From the NCBI GenBank assembly GCA_044238145.1, contig JBIIDT010000004.1:9755-73754 (forward strand): a stretch of DNA of 64,000 nucleotides, in the 5' to 3' direction. How positions within the stretch are numbered: the stretch's first letter is position 1; every line of letters begins with the position of its first letter. The translations under genes were made by a program, and so were the position numbers. The DNA is from QWPN01 sp044238145 (lineage in GTDB: Bacteria; Planctomycetota; Planctomycetia; Pirellulales; UBA1268). This document shows, in pieces, positions 27,199 to 35,515 of this stretch. The notes beneath the pieces were generated by a model that saw only the letters and a list, made by a program, of their open reading frames with translations, searched no databases and was not told the DNA's origin.

Positions 27199-28251
27199 TC
27201 ACGGCTCCGCGGCCGGGTCGTCTTCGGTCGCCGTCTCGCCGTCGTCTATGTCGACGCCGGGGGCGGTCTCACCCACGAAGCGTGTCGGCAGGACGGCCGC
27301 GTCGAGTCCGCGGTCGCGGAGGTGGCGGGCGAAGGCGTCGGCGAAGCCGTGCGTGACGAGCACGCGGCGGGCCCGCGAGGCCTCGACGGCGGCCACGAGG
27401 CCGGGGAAGTCGGCGTGGTCCGAGACCACGAAGCCCCGGTCGCCGCCACGGCGGCGGCGGACTCCCCGCACCAGCATCCAGCCCGAGGCCACGGCCACGC
27501 TCGCCTCGCCGAACAGCCGCAGCCAGCTGCCCCCCTGCACGCTCGGCGGCGCGATCACGAGCGCCCGCCCCCCACCCACCTTGCGGGCCCGCGGCGGCAC
27601 CCGGTCGATCGCCGGCAGGCGGACGCCGGCGGCCCGGTAGGCCTCGACGAGTTTCATCACGGCGCCGTGGGCCACGATCGGCCCGATCGACGAGTCGACC
27701 ATCGCCGCCAGCCGCTGGGCCTTGCCCAGGGCGTAGGCGAGGATCACGCTGGTGCGGCCGGCGTCGCGGTTGGCCCGCCACCAGGCGTCGATCTCCGCGG
27801 CGACGGTGGCCGGCTCCTGCCAGCGGTAGACCGGCAGCCCGAACGTCGACTCGGTGACGAACACGTCGCACGCGACCGGCTCGAAGGCCGCGCAGGTCGG
27901 GTCGGCCTGCAGTTTGTAGTCCCCGGTGACGACCCAGGTCACGCCGCCGTGCTCGATCCGCACCTGGGCCGAGCCGAGCACGTGGCCGGCCGGGTGCAGC
28001 GACACGTTGACGCCGTTGATGGACAGCGACTCGCCGTACCGCAGCGTGTCGATCGTGGCGTTGCCGCCGAGCCGCGCGCGGAGCACGGTCTTGCCGGCGG
28101 AGGCGCAGAGGTAGCGGTCGGAGCCGCCGCGGGCGTGGTCCGCATGGGCATGGGTGATCACCGCCCGCGACACGCGGCGCCACGGGTCGACGTGGAAGTC
28201 GCCCCGCGGGCAGTAGAGCCCCGACTCGGTTACCTGCAACAGATCCTGCAC
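27199..28251 (-). CDS. Ligase-associated DNA exonuclease (metallo-beta-lactamase/beta-CASP fold)
   Basis: This 350-residue protein has the metal-binding HAHADH (34-39), a GDYK strand motif, and the late SDHADFPGL and VTHGF histidines of the beta-CASP group. Its short length and the LYCPRGDFHVDPW opening fit the putative exonuclease of the DNA-ligase-associated set. I chose the GTG at 28251, with GAGGGAG upstream. The open frame continues to an ATG at 28386, but that extension is translated family 2 repeat and cannot be native. The ligase is the nearest functional partner (24337-26007). Confidence 0.88.
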   Translation of the reverse strand: MQDLLQVTESGLYCPRGDFHVDPWRRVSRAVITHAHADHARGGSDRYLCASAGKTVLRARLGGNATIDTLRYGESLSINGVNVSLHPAGHVLGSAQVRIEHGGVTWVVTGDYKLQADPTCAAFEPVACDVFVTESTFGLPVYRWQEPATVAAEIDAWWRANRDAGRTSVILAYALGKAQRLAAMVDSSIGPIVAHGAVMKLVEAYRAAGVRLPAIDRVPPRARKVGGGRALVIAPPSVQGGSWLRLFGEASVAVASGWMLVRGVRRRRGGDRGFVVSDHADFPGLVAAVEASRARRVLVTHGFADAFARHLRDRGLDAAVLPTRFVGETAPGVDIDDGETATEDDPAAEP

Positions 28252-28319
28252 CGCGCCGTCTCCCTCACCACCAGATTTGCCACGGCCGTCAGGGCGCGAG
28301 CGACGCACCCGTACCGCAA

Positions 28320-28402
28320 GAGGCAGGCGAGCGGGTCGGTGTGAGGATGCGGAGCGTGGCGGACCTTCGCCAGCGACGCAACTCATGCCGCCCGCGAGCC
28401 GG
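28320..28402 (-). repeat. Family 2 structured intergenic element, copy 2c
   Basis: The copy lies upstream of the exonuclease gene, in sense orientation. Closing arms are GCTCGCGGGCGG and CCGACCCGCTCG, where the GCGGG/CCCGC pair replaces GGGGA/TCCCC or GGGGG/CCCCC seen in other copies. The central hairpin is TGGCG/CGCCA with an AAGGTC loop, shared with copy 2e. Linkers ATGAGTTGCGTCGC and ACGCTC are retained. Confidence 0.7.
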
Positions 28403-28443
28403 ATTGGGCACGGGGACTTTGCCCCCCGACACGCCCCGGTGAA

Positions 28444-28794
28444 TCAGCGATACGCCTGATTGCCGACGGCCGGGAAGCGATAGCCTCCGAAACCGAGGGG
28501 AGCGTACCGCGGCCAGTCGCCCGGGGCGACCCCGGGGGGCGTGCCGTACATCTTCCAGGTCGGCGTGCGGGGGTTGGTCGGCGGGACGAAGTACTTCGGC
28601 CGCGTGCCGTGGCCGGTGACGTAGGGCGAGGCGCCGGGGGCGTAGGGGGCCTGTCGCTGCGGAGTGCCGAGCGACGCCGCGGAACGGGGCCCCGAGAACC
28701 AGCGGCCGGCGGCCTCGGCGGGCGTGGGCAGCGCCGCGGCGAGCAGGCAGCCGCCGATCAGCCCCAGGCACCACCGCTGCAGCCGTCGCGTCAT
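28444..28794 (-). CDS. Small secreted Pro/Tyr-rich protein, function unknown
   Basis: This 116-residue protein has a signal peptide (LQRWCLGLIGGCLLAAALPTPAEAA; cleavage near 29). The mature part is rich in Pro, Gly, Arg and Tyr (RPKYFVPPTNPRTPTWKMYG, GFGGYRFPAVGNQAYR). The TWKMYGTPPGVAPGDW stretch recalls small planctomycete exported proteins of unknown role. A ribosome site (GGGGAG) precedes the ATG. The gene stands alone between Ppx and the exonuclease. Confidence 0.65.
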   Translation of the reverse strand: MTRRLQRWCLGLIGGCLLAAALPTPAEAAGRWFSGPRSAASLGTPQRQAPYAPGASPYVTGHGTRPKYFVPPTNPRTPTWKMYGTPPGVAPGDWPRYAPLGFGGYRFPAVGNQAYR

Positions 28795-28944
28795 CGTCCG
28801 CTCCCCGGGGCCGCAGCCACCGCGTGATCCGCGGGCCGGACTCCCCGGTGTGCATCGACCGGCAGGGGCTTCCCGCTTCGCCCCACCCGCACGGACGCAC
28901 GGGGCGCCGATGGCGCCGGTTGTAGGGTCTGGCGGTGAATGCGG

Positions 28945-30642
28945 TCAGGAAGCGGATCGCGGGCCGCCCCGGTCCGCCGCGGGCGCCCGGTCGGCGGCCT
29001 TGCCCCGGGCGGGTCGGGCGGGCTTCTTCGGCGTGTGCCCGTTGCGGTCGGCCGCACCGGCCCAGCGGATCTCCAGCGGCATGCCGAACGCCTTCTCGAA
29101 CAGGTCGGACCGCCGCTGCGCGCCCCACAGGTCGACCTGCGGCTCGGCCTCGGCCACGGCCTCGATGACGACGCGGCCGTCGGCCACCCGCACTACCGCG
29201 TCGCGAACCTGCTGCGAGCGGCTGCGGTCGAGGCCGCCGGCCACGCGGAGGATGGCCGCCATCCGCCGCACCCGCTGCTGATCCGCCGCGGAGAGGCGGG
29301 CGAGGTTCTCGTGCTTCCGCTTGGGGTGTGCGCCGCGGTGGTAGCGGGCCACGTTCGCGATCAGTTCGAGGTCATGGGGCCGGACGCCGGGCAGGCGGCT
29401 GTTGCGGATCAGGTGGTAGCTGTGCTTGTGGTGCTGGTCGTAGTTGATGACGTAGCCCACGTCCTGGAGACGGGCCGCGCACTCAAGGAGCGGGCGGTCG
29501 CCGGCCGGCAGGTCGAGCGGGCCGGCGAGCTGCTCGAAGATCCGTCCCGCGAGCGTTGCCACCGTGCGACCGTGCTCCAATTCGCCGGAGCAGGCCGCAG
29601 CGAGCCGTTCGATGGCCTCGGTGCGGAGGGCCGGGTCGTCGGCGGCCGCACCCCCGATGACCGCCTCGTCGATCATCTCGCGCACGAGCCCGTCGCGGAC
29701 GCCCCGGGTGTGGATCAGGAGCGTGTTGACGCGGAACCGCCGGAGCAGGGCGTCGACGATCGTCAGCCCGGCGACGATGATGTCGGCCCGGTCGGGCGTC
29801 ATTCCCGCCAGTCCGCGGCGGGCCCGCAGCGGCAGCTTGCGGAGCCGATCGAGGAGGTGGCGGACCTCGGCCTGGGAGACCTGGTAGCCCGCCACGGGCA
29901 CGTCGGCCTGCCGCTTGGCGGCCATCACCAGCTCGGCGAGCGTGGTGAAGGTGCCGCCGCAGCCGACGAGGAAGTGCGGAGCGAACAGCGGCCGCGAGGT
30001 CCGCTTCTTGAGGGCGGCGGCCACCTCGTGCTCCAGCCGCTCGACACCCTGGTCGAACTCCGCCCCCTCGCAGCCCTCGCCGAGGCCGAACTGCTCGGTG
30101 AGCCGCACCGCGCCCAGCGGGGTCGAGAAGATCGACTCGATGAGGTTGCCCGTCGCGAACACGAGTTCCGTGCTGCCGCCGCCGATGTCGGCCACGATCA
30201 CGTTCTTGCCGGTCAGATCGAAGGCGTGCTGGACGCTGGCGAACGCGAGGCGGGCCTCGCGCTCGCCGGAGATCACCTCGACCTCGAGCCCGACCTGCTC
30301 GCGCACGCGGCGGCAGAACTCCGGCCCGTTCCGCGACTCGCGGACGGCGCAGGTGGCGATCGTCCGCAGGCTCGTCACCTGGTAGCCGGCGGCGATCTCC
30401 TTGAAGCTGCGCAGGGCCGCCAGCGTGCGGTCCATCGACTCCTCGTCGAGCCGGCCCTGCGAGGAGACGCTCCGCCCCAGTCGGGTGGGTTCCCGCTCCT
30501 CGTCGAGGATCCGGTAGTTGCCGCCGCGGAGCGCCTCGGCGACGAGCAGCCGCACACTGTTGGAGCCGATGTCGATGGCCGCCAGCCGGCAGGCCAGCTC
30601 GGCCGACAGGTAGATCTGCTTGTCCTCGACCGGCTGTTCCAT
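28945..30642 (-). CDS. Exopolyphosphatase / guanosine pentaphosphate phosphohydrolase (Ppx/GppA) with HD-like domain
   Basis: This 565-residue protein has an actin-like ATPase fold: AAIDIGSNSVRLLVAE (phosphate 1) and VADIGGGSTELVFA (phosphate 2), with the catalytic Glu in CAVRESRNG. The C-terminal region (about 330-500) is a helical HD-type domain (LQDVGYVINYDQHHKHSYHL), as in E. coli Ppx. It degrades polyphosphate or pppGpp; which one cannot be decided. The last 35 residues are a basic Lys/Arg/Pro/Ala tail (PKKPARPARGKAADRAP). The start MEQPVEDKQ at 30642 is chosen over an upstream ATG lacking a site. It is divergent from ribF. Confidence 0.92.
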   Translation of the reverse strand: MEQPVEDKQIYLSAELACRLAAIDIGSNSVRLLVAEALRGGNYRILDEEREPTRLGRSVSSQGRLDEESMDRTLAALRSFKEIAAGYQVTSLRTIATCAVRESRNGPEFCRRVREQVGLEVEVISGEREARLAFASVQHAFDLTGKNVIVADIGGGSTELVFATGNLIESIFSTPLGAVRLTEQFGLGEGCEGAEFDQGVERLEHEVAAALKKRTSRPLFAPHFLVGCGGTFTTLAELVMAAKRQADVPVAGYQVSQAEVRHLLDRLRKLPLRARRGLAGMTPDRADIIVAGLTIVDALLRRFRVNTLLIHTRGVRDGLVREMIDEAVIGGAAADDPALRTEAIERLAAACSGELEHGRTVATLAGRIFEQLAGPLDLPAGDRPLLECAARLQDVGYVINYDQHHKHSYHLIRNSRLPGVRPHDLELIANVARYHRGAHPKRKHENLARLSAADQQRVRRMAAILRVAGGLDRSRSQQVRDAVVRVADGRVVIEAVAEAEPQVDLWGAQRRSDLFEKAFGMPLEIRWAGAADRNGHTPKKPARPARGKAADRAPAADRGGPRSAS

Positions 30643-30753
30643 ACGCGCGGGATTCCTGCGGGACGTCCCCGAAAGCATACCCTGCATTCAGTACACTGTC
30701 GGTTCCGGTGTGCCGACGCGCTGCCGGCCCGTTCCTCCTGCTTCGCCCGCCGC

Positions 30754-31746
30754 ATGGATCACCCGTCAGCGCCCGCCGAGCCGGTCGTGTTCCCCGGCGC
30801 CGGCGGCTGGATCGCCGGGGATGGCGCGGCCGTGGCCGTGGGCAACTTCGACGGCGTGCACGTCGGGCACGCGGAGATCGTCCGCCGGCTGCGGGTCGCG
30901 GCCGACCGCCGCGGCGTGCCGGCCCTGGCGCTCACCTTCGATCCCCATCCGGCGAGCGTCGTGCGGCCCGGCACCGCGCCCGTGCCGCTGACCACGCCGG
31001 GGCGGCGTGTCGAACTGCTCCTGGCGCTCGGCCTCGACGCCGTGCTCGTGCAGCCGGTCGATGCGCGGTTCGTGGCGGTCGCGGCCGAGGCCTTCTACCG
31101 CGACGTGCTCCGCGGCCGGCTGCGGGCGGTGGCGCTCGTCGAGGGGGCGGACTTTCGCTTCGGCGCGGGCCGCCGGGGCGACGTGGGCCTGCTCGCGGCG
31201 CTCGCCGCCGCCGACGGGGTGGCGGTCGAGGTGGTCGAGCCGGTCGTCGTGGGCGGGGAGGCCGTGTCGAGTTCGCGGGTGCGGGCGCTGGTCGCCGCCG
31301 GCGACCAGGCCGCGGCCAACCGGCTGCTCACCGCGCCGTACCGTGTCACCGGCACCGTCGTGCACGGGGCGCATCGCGGCGCCGGCCTCGGCTTCCCGAC
31401 AGCCAACCTCGCCGGCCTGGCCACGCTCCTGCCGGCGCCGGGCGTGTACGCGGCGCGGGCCGCGGTCGTGGGCGGGAGCGAGTCGTATCCCGCCGCGGTG
31501 CACGTCGGGCCCAACGCCACGTTCGGTGCGACGGCCATCTCCGTCGAGGCGCACCTCGTCGGCTTCACCGGCGACCTGTATGGCAGCCGGCTCGACGTTG
31601 ACTTCCTCGAGCGGGTACGTGACACTCGCCGCTTCGACTCGATCGACGAACTCGTCGACCGGATGCGGGCCGACGTGGCCCGGGCCGCGGAGATCGCGGG
31701 TGGCATCCGGGCGACGTCCGCACCACGGAGCGAGCATGCGACTTGA
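30754..31746 (+). CDS. ribF: Bifunctional riboflavin kinase / FAD synthetase
   Basis: This 330-residue RibF makes FMN then FAD. The N-terminal nucleotidyltransferase has VAVGNFDGVHVGHAEI (substrate/ATP-binding GNFDGVHxGH) and LTFDPHPASVVRPG, then GADFRFGAGRRGD and SSSRVRALVAAGD. The C-terminal riboflavin kinase starts with VVHGAHRGAGLGFPTANL, which holds the GxPTAN motif. It overlaps nrnA by 11 bases, so the two are co-translated. Length and domain order are normal. A TACACT -10-like box lies at 30692-30697. Confidence 0.95.
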   Translation: MDHPSAPAEPVVFPGAGGWIAGDGAAVAVGNFDGVHVGHAEIVRRLRVAADRRGVPALALTFDPHPASVVRPGTAPVPLTTPGRRVELLLALGLDAVLVQPVDARFVAVAAEAFYRDVLRGRLRAVALVEGADFRFGAGRRGDVGLLAALAAADGVAVEVVEPVVVGGEAVSSSRVRALVAAGDQAAANRLLTAPYRVTGTVVHGAHRGAGLGFPTANLAGLATLLPAPGVYAARAAVVGGSESYPAAVHVGPNATFGATAISVEAHLVGFTGDLYGSRLDVDFLERVRDTRRFDSIDELVDRMRADVARAAEIAGGIRATSAPRSEHAT

Positions 31747-32737
31747 CTGGGCGACCCTGTTGGAGACCCTGCGGTCCTGCCAGCGGGCGGTGCTGACGAG
31801 CCACGTGCGGCCCGACTGCGACGCGCTGGGCAGCGAGCTCGGCCTGGCCGGGATTCTCGCAGCCCTCGGCAAGGACGTGCGGATCGTCAACGCCCAGGCC
31901 ACGCCGGCGAATCTGAAGTGGATCGATCCGGACAAGCGGATCGAGTCGCTCGCCGAGGGCGTGAAGCCGGCCGACCTCGCCGACCGCGACCTGTTCGTGG
32001 TCCTCGACACGAGCGCCTGGGCGCAGCTGGGCGCCATGGGCGACGTGGCCAAGGGGATGCGGGACAGGGTGCTCGTCATCGACCACCACGTCAGCGAGGA
32101 CGACCTCTCCGACCGGTGGTTCAAGGACACCTCCGCCGAGGCGACGGCCCGCATCGTCTACGAGATCGGCCTCCGGCTGCGGGTGCCGCTCACCGAGCGG
32201 ATCGCCACGCCGCTGTACGCCGGGCTGTCGACCGACACCGGCGGCTTCCGCTTCCCGTCGGCCAGCGGGGAGTCGTTTCGGATCGCGGCCCGGCTGGTTG
32301 ACGCCGGGGCGAGCCCGACGGCGATCTACCGCGAGCTCTTCGAGCAGGATTCCCTCTCCCGGCTGAATCTCGTGGGCCGGACGCTGGCCGGTGCGACGAC
32401 GACCCACGACGGCAAGGTGATCACGTCGACCGTCCGCCAAGCCGACATCCGCGACGTCAAAGCCCAGCCGAGCGACACCGAGGACCTCGTCAATCTGACG
32501 CTCGCGGTCAAGGGGACCGAGCTGGCCGTGATCCTCATCGAGCAGCCGGACGGGCGGATCAAGATCAGCTTTCGCAGTCGTGGGCCCGTCGACTGCAACG
32601 CCCTCGCCGCCCGGTTCGGCGGCGGCGGCCACAAGGCGGCCGCGGGCACGATCGTCGACGGGCCGTTCGAGACCGCGCGGGAGCGGATCGCCGCGGCGGT
32701 CGACGAGGCCTGGCGGGCGCGGCCGGTCGCCACCTGA
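31736..32737 (+). CDS. nrnA: DHH family phosphoesterase, NrnA-type oligoribonuclease / pAp phosphatase
   Basis: This 333-residue protein has the DHH motif set: LTSHVRPDCDALGSE, VVLDTSAW, VIDHHVSEDDL (DHH) and STDTGGFRF. The C-terminal DHHA1 substrate domain ends in FGGGGHKAAAG. NrnA degrades short RNA oligonucleotides and 3'-phosphoadenosine 5'-phosphate. It overlaps ribF and is followed 16 bases later by the Rieske gene, suggesting one transcript though with no functional link. Confidence 0.93.
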   Translation: MRLDWATLLETLRSCQRAVLTSHVRPDCDALGSELGLAGILAALGKDVRIVNAQATPANLKWIDPDKRIESLAEGVKPADLADRDLFVVLDTSAWAQLGAMGDVAKGMRDRVLVIDHHVSEDDLSDRWFKDTSAEATARIVYEIGLRLRVPLTERIATPLYAGLSTDTGGFRFPSASGESFRIAARLVDAGASPTAIYRELFEQDSLSRLNLVGRTLAGATTTHDGKVITSTVRQADIRDVKAQPSDTEDLVNLTLAVKGTELAVILIEQPDGRIKISFRSRGPVDCNALAARFGGGGHKAAAGTIVDGPFETARERIAAAVDEAWRARPVAT

Positions 32738-32753
32738 GGACGAGGAGCATCCG

Positions 32754-33293
32754 ATGACCAGGCGTGAACCGGCGGACCGGCGCGGATTCCTGACGAAGCT
32801 CGCGGCGGTCGCCTGCGGCGGCTTGGCGACGCTCACGCCCGTGGCCGCCGGCCTGTGGGCGTTCCTCGATCCGCTCCGGCGGCGGGGCGGGGGCGGACGG
32901 TTCCTCCCCGTGACCGAACTCGCGGCGGTGCCCGACGACGGCGTGCCGCGGCGGTTCGCGGTGGTCGCCGACCGCAAGGACGCCTGGACCGGCTATGCCT
33001 CCGAGCCGATCGGCGCGGTCTGGCTGCGGCGCGAGCCGGGGGCCGGGGCCGTGCAGGCCCTCTCGGCGACGTGCCCGCACGCTGGCTGCTCGGTCGACAT
33101 GGCGCCGGGCGGCGGCTGCTTCCGCTGCCCCTGCCACAACAGCGAGTTCACCTTCGCCGGCGGGATCGTCCCGCCGAGCCCGAGCCCGCGGGCGATGGAC
33201 GAGCTCGAGTGCCGGGTGGACGCGAACGGCGCCGTGGCCGTGCGGTGGGAGAAGTTCCGGGCGGGCGTCGCGGCAAAGGTGGCCCAGGCATGA
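32754..33293 (+). CDS. Rieske [2Fe-2S] protein of a cytochrome bc-type complex
   Basis: This 179-residue protein has a twin-arginine-like opening (DRRGFLTKLAAVACGG) and one membrane anchor (about 13-40). The Rieske cluster motifs are CPHAGCS and CPCHNSEF; one Cys-His pair from each binds the 2Fe-2S cluster, and the disulfide cysteines are also present. It ends overlapping the cytochrome b gene by 4 bases (ATGA), so they form one complex. A good ribosome site (GAGGAG) precedes the ATG. Confidence 0.95.
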   Translation: MTRREPADRRGFLTKLAAVACGGLATLTPVAAGLWAFLDPLRRRGGGGRFLPVTELAAVPDDGVPRRFAVVADRKDAWTGYASEPIGAVWLRREPGAGAVQALSATCPHAGCSVDMAPGGGCFRCPCHNSEFTFAGGIVPPSPSPRAMDELECRVDANGAVAVRWEKFRAGVAAKVAQA

Positions 33294-35350
33294 CTCCGTC
33301 CGGCGATCGCTCCGCGGCGTCCGGCAAGGGGCCGCTCGGCCGGCTGGCCGACTTCCTCGACGACCGCACGGGCTGGCGGGGCCTCGTCCACGAGGCCCTC
33401 TTCGAGCGGGTGCCCGGCGGCGCGCGGTGGCGGTACGTGTGGGGCAGCACGCTCGTCTTCGCCTTCATGACGCAGGTCATCACCGGGCTCTTCCTGTGGG
33501 CCAACTACGCGCCCAGCGCCCAGACCGCCTGGGAGAGCGTCTATTACATCCAGCACGAGATGACCGGCGGCTGGCTGCTCCGCGGCATCCACCACTTCAT
33601 GGCCCAGGCGATGGTGGTGCTGCTCGCGCTGCACCTGCTCCAGGTGGTGATCGACGGGGCCTACAAGGCGCCCCGCGAGGTGAACTTCTGGCTCGGTCTC
33701 GTGCTCATGATCCTCGTGCTCGGCATGGCGCTCACGGGCTACCTGCTCCCCTGGGACCAGAAGGGCTACTGGGCCACGATCGTGGCCACGAACCTCGCCG
33801 GCATCGTGCCCTTCGTCGGGCCCTCGCTGCAGTCGCTGGTGGTCGGCGGACCGGAGTACGGCCACCACACGCTGACGCGGTTCTTCGCCCTCCACGCCGG
33901 CTTCCTCCCGGCGACGCTGGTGCTGTTCCTGGTCGTCCACCTGGCGCTGTTCCGCAGGCACGGTCTCCATGCCAAGCGGCCGATCACGCGGCCCGACGCC
34001 ATGTTCTGGCCCGACCAGGTGCTCAAGGACGCCGTCGCCATGCTGGCGGTGATGGCCGTGGTGCTCGGCGTGATCCTCGTGCCGGCGGTGCGGACCATGC
34101 TCGCGGGCGAAGCCGTCGACTGGGGGCATGTGGGGGCGGAACTGGGCGCCCCGGCCGACCCGTCGGAGTCCTACGCCGCGGCCCGGCCGGAGTGGTACTT
34201 CCTGTTCCTGTTCCAGTTCCTCAAGGTCTTCGAGGGCTGGGGGGCCACGGGCGAGTTCTTCGGCGCCATCGTCGTGCCGGGGCTGATCATGGCGGTCATG
34301 TTCCTGATGCCGATCATCGGCAACTGGCGGCTCGGCCACCGGTTCAACGTTGCCTTCACGCTGGGCATCATCGCCGGCGCGGCCCTGCTCACGGCCCTCG
34401 CCCTGAACGAGGACTACTGCTCCTTGTGGATCGACAAGGCCGCGCTCGCCGACGCCGCGAAGCTCCACGACGAGACCGGCGGTGACGAGGCGAAGATCGC
34501 CGCGGCCCTCGGCGACGATCCGGCGAAGATCGCGGCCATGCGGAAGCAACTCGCGAAGCTCGAGGCCTGGCAAAACTCGCACGCCTTCCTGGCCGCGGCC
34601 CGGCAGGCGAAGCTCGAGGCCGCCCGGGCGGTCGAACTGGCCGGCCGGCCGGAGCGGATCCCGCCCACCGGCGCCCTCGACCTCGTCCGCCGCGATCCGC
34701 TCCTCCGCGGCCCGAAGCTCTTCGGCCTGGCCGAGGGGAAGGACTGCGCGAGCTGCCACGCCCACGTCGATCCCGCGGCCCCCGAAGCCGCCACGCAGTT
34801 CGCCGCCGCCTCCGCCGCGAACCTCCACCGCTTCGGCACCGCCGCCTGGGTCCGCGGGCTCTTCGATCCGCAGCGGGTCGCCGGACCGGAGTACTTCGGC
34901 AACACGGCCCACAAAGACGGCGACATGGTGGCCTACGTCCGCGACGAGATGGCCGACCGCACGAAGTGGAAGCCCGACGAGATCGAGGCGGTCGCGGTGG
35001 CGCTCGCCGCCGAGGCGGGCCTGCCGGATGCGGCGGCCACGGCGGCGCAGGTGGAGCGGGGCCGAGCCCTGATCGCCGACGGCGACCGCTGCGGCGCCTG
35101 CCACGAGTTCGGCGGCAACGGCACGGGCTTCGGCGCGGCACCCGACCTCACCGGCTGGGCCGGCCGCGAATGGCTCGTGGGGATCATCGCCGACCCGACG
35201 CACGAGCGGTTCTACGGCGACACGAACGACCGGATGCCGGCCTTTGAGAAGCTGCTCACCGCCGAGCAGATCGGCCTGCTCGCCGATTGGCTGCGGGGCG
35301 ATTGGTATCGGCCCGCCGTCGCGCACGGGGCTGCCGATCCGGCGGAATGA
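33290..35350 (+). CDS. Cytochrome b fused to a C-terminal diheme cytochrome c region
   Basis: This 686-residue protein begins with a complete cytochrome b (to about residue 375). Two His pairs for hemes b lie in GIHHFMAQAMVVLLALHLLQ and in FFALHAGF through VVHLALF, and PEWYFLFLFQFLK is the Qo-site motif. After the last membrane segment, a charged helix (about 395-460) leads to two CxxCH heme c motifs, CASCH (486-490) and CGACH (601-605). The combination puts cytochrome b, subunit IV-like helices and a c-type domain in one chain. With the Rieske protein it should pass quinol electrons to cytochrome c. Fusion of these parts is known in some planctomycetes and other bacteria, but the two-heme tail is notable. 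Confidence 0.93.
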   Translation: MTPSGDRSAASGKGPLGRLADFLDDRTGWRGLVHEALFERVPGGARWRYVWGSTLVFAFMTQVITGLFLWANYAPSAQTAWESVYYIQHEMTGGWLLRGIHHFMAQAMVVLLALHLLQVVIDGAYKAPREVNFWLGLVLMILVLGMALTGYLLPWDQKGYWATIVATNLAGIVPFVGPSLQSLVVGGPEYGHHTLTRFFALHAGFLPATLVLFLVVHLALFRRHGLHAKRPITRPDAMFWPDQVLKDAVAMLAVMAVVLGVILVPAVRTMLAGEAVDWGHVGAELGAPADPSESYAAARPEWYFLFLFQFLKVFEGWGATGEFFGAIVVPGLIMAVMFLMPIIGNWRLGHRFNVAFTLGIIAGAALLTALALNEDYCSLWIDKAALADAAKLHDETGGDEAKIAAALGDDPAKIAAMRKQLAKLEAWQNSHAFLAAARQAKLEAARAVELAGRPERIPPTGALDLVRRDPLLRGPKLFGLAEGKDCASCHAHVDPAAPEAATQFAAASAANLHRFGTAAWVRGLFDPQRVAGPEYFGNTAHKDGDMVAYVRDEMADRTKWKPDEIEAVAVALAAEAGLPDAAATAAQVERGRALIADGDRCGACHEFGGNGTGFGAAPDLTGWAGREWLVGIIADPTHERFYGDTNDRMPAFEKLLTAEQIGLLADWLRGDWYRPAVAHGAADPAE

Positions 35351-35379
35351 GCCCGATGCGGCGCGTGCGAATGGGTGAC

Positions 35380-35467
35380 GGCTCGGGGACGATACGAGTT
35401 GCCTCGCTGATGGCCGCGGCGGCCATAGGCTCGGCATCCTCGCATCGATCCCCTTCGCCTTCCCGCA
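35380..35467 (+). repeat. Family 2 structured intergenic element, copy 2d
   Basis: The copy lies between the cytochrome b gene and capA, in sense orientation. The outer stem GGGGACGAT/ATCGATCCCC is a compensated variant of GGGGACGGC/GCCGATCCCC. The central hairpin ATGGCC[GCGGC]GGCCAT is identical to copy 2a. The right linker GGCATCCTCGC and the final block TTCGCCTTCCC match the family. Confidence 0.7.
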
Positions 35468-35515
35468 TGGGAATCGCGTCGTGAAGCAGCCCATGCCCGG
35501 CGTCGGAGACCTTGC

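Noticed and set aside
28252..28386. Longer start for the MBL exonuclease
   Set aside because: The added residues are translated family 2 repeat.
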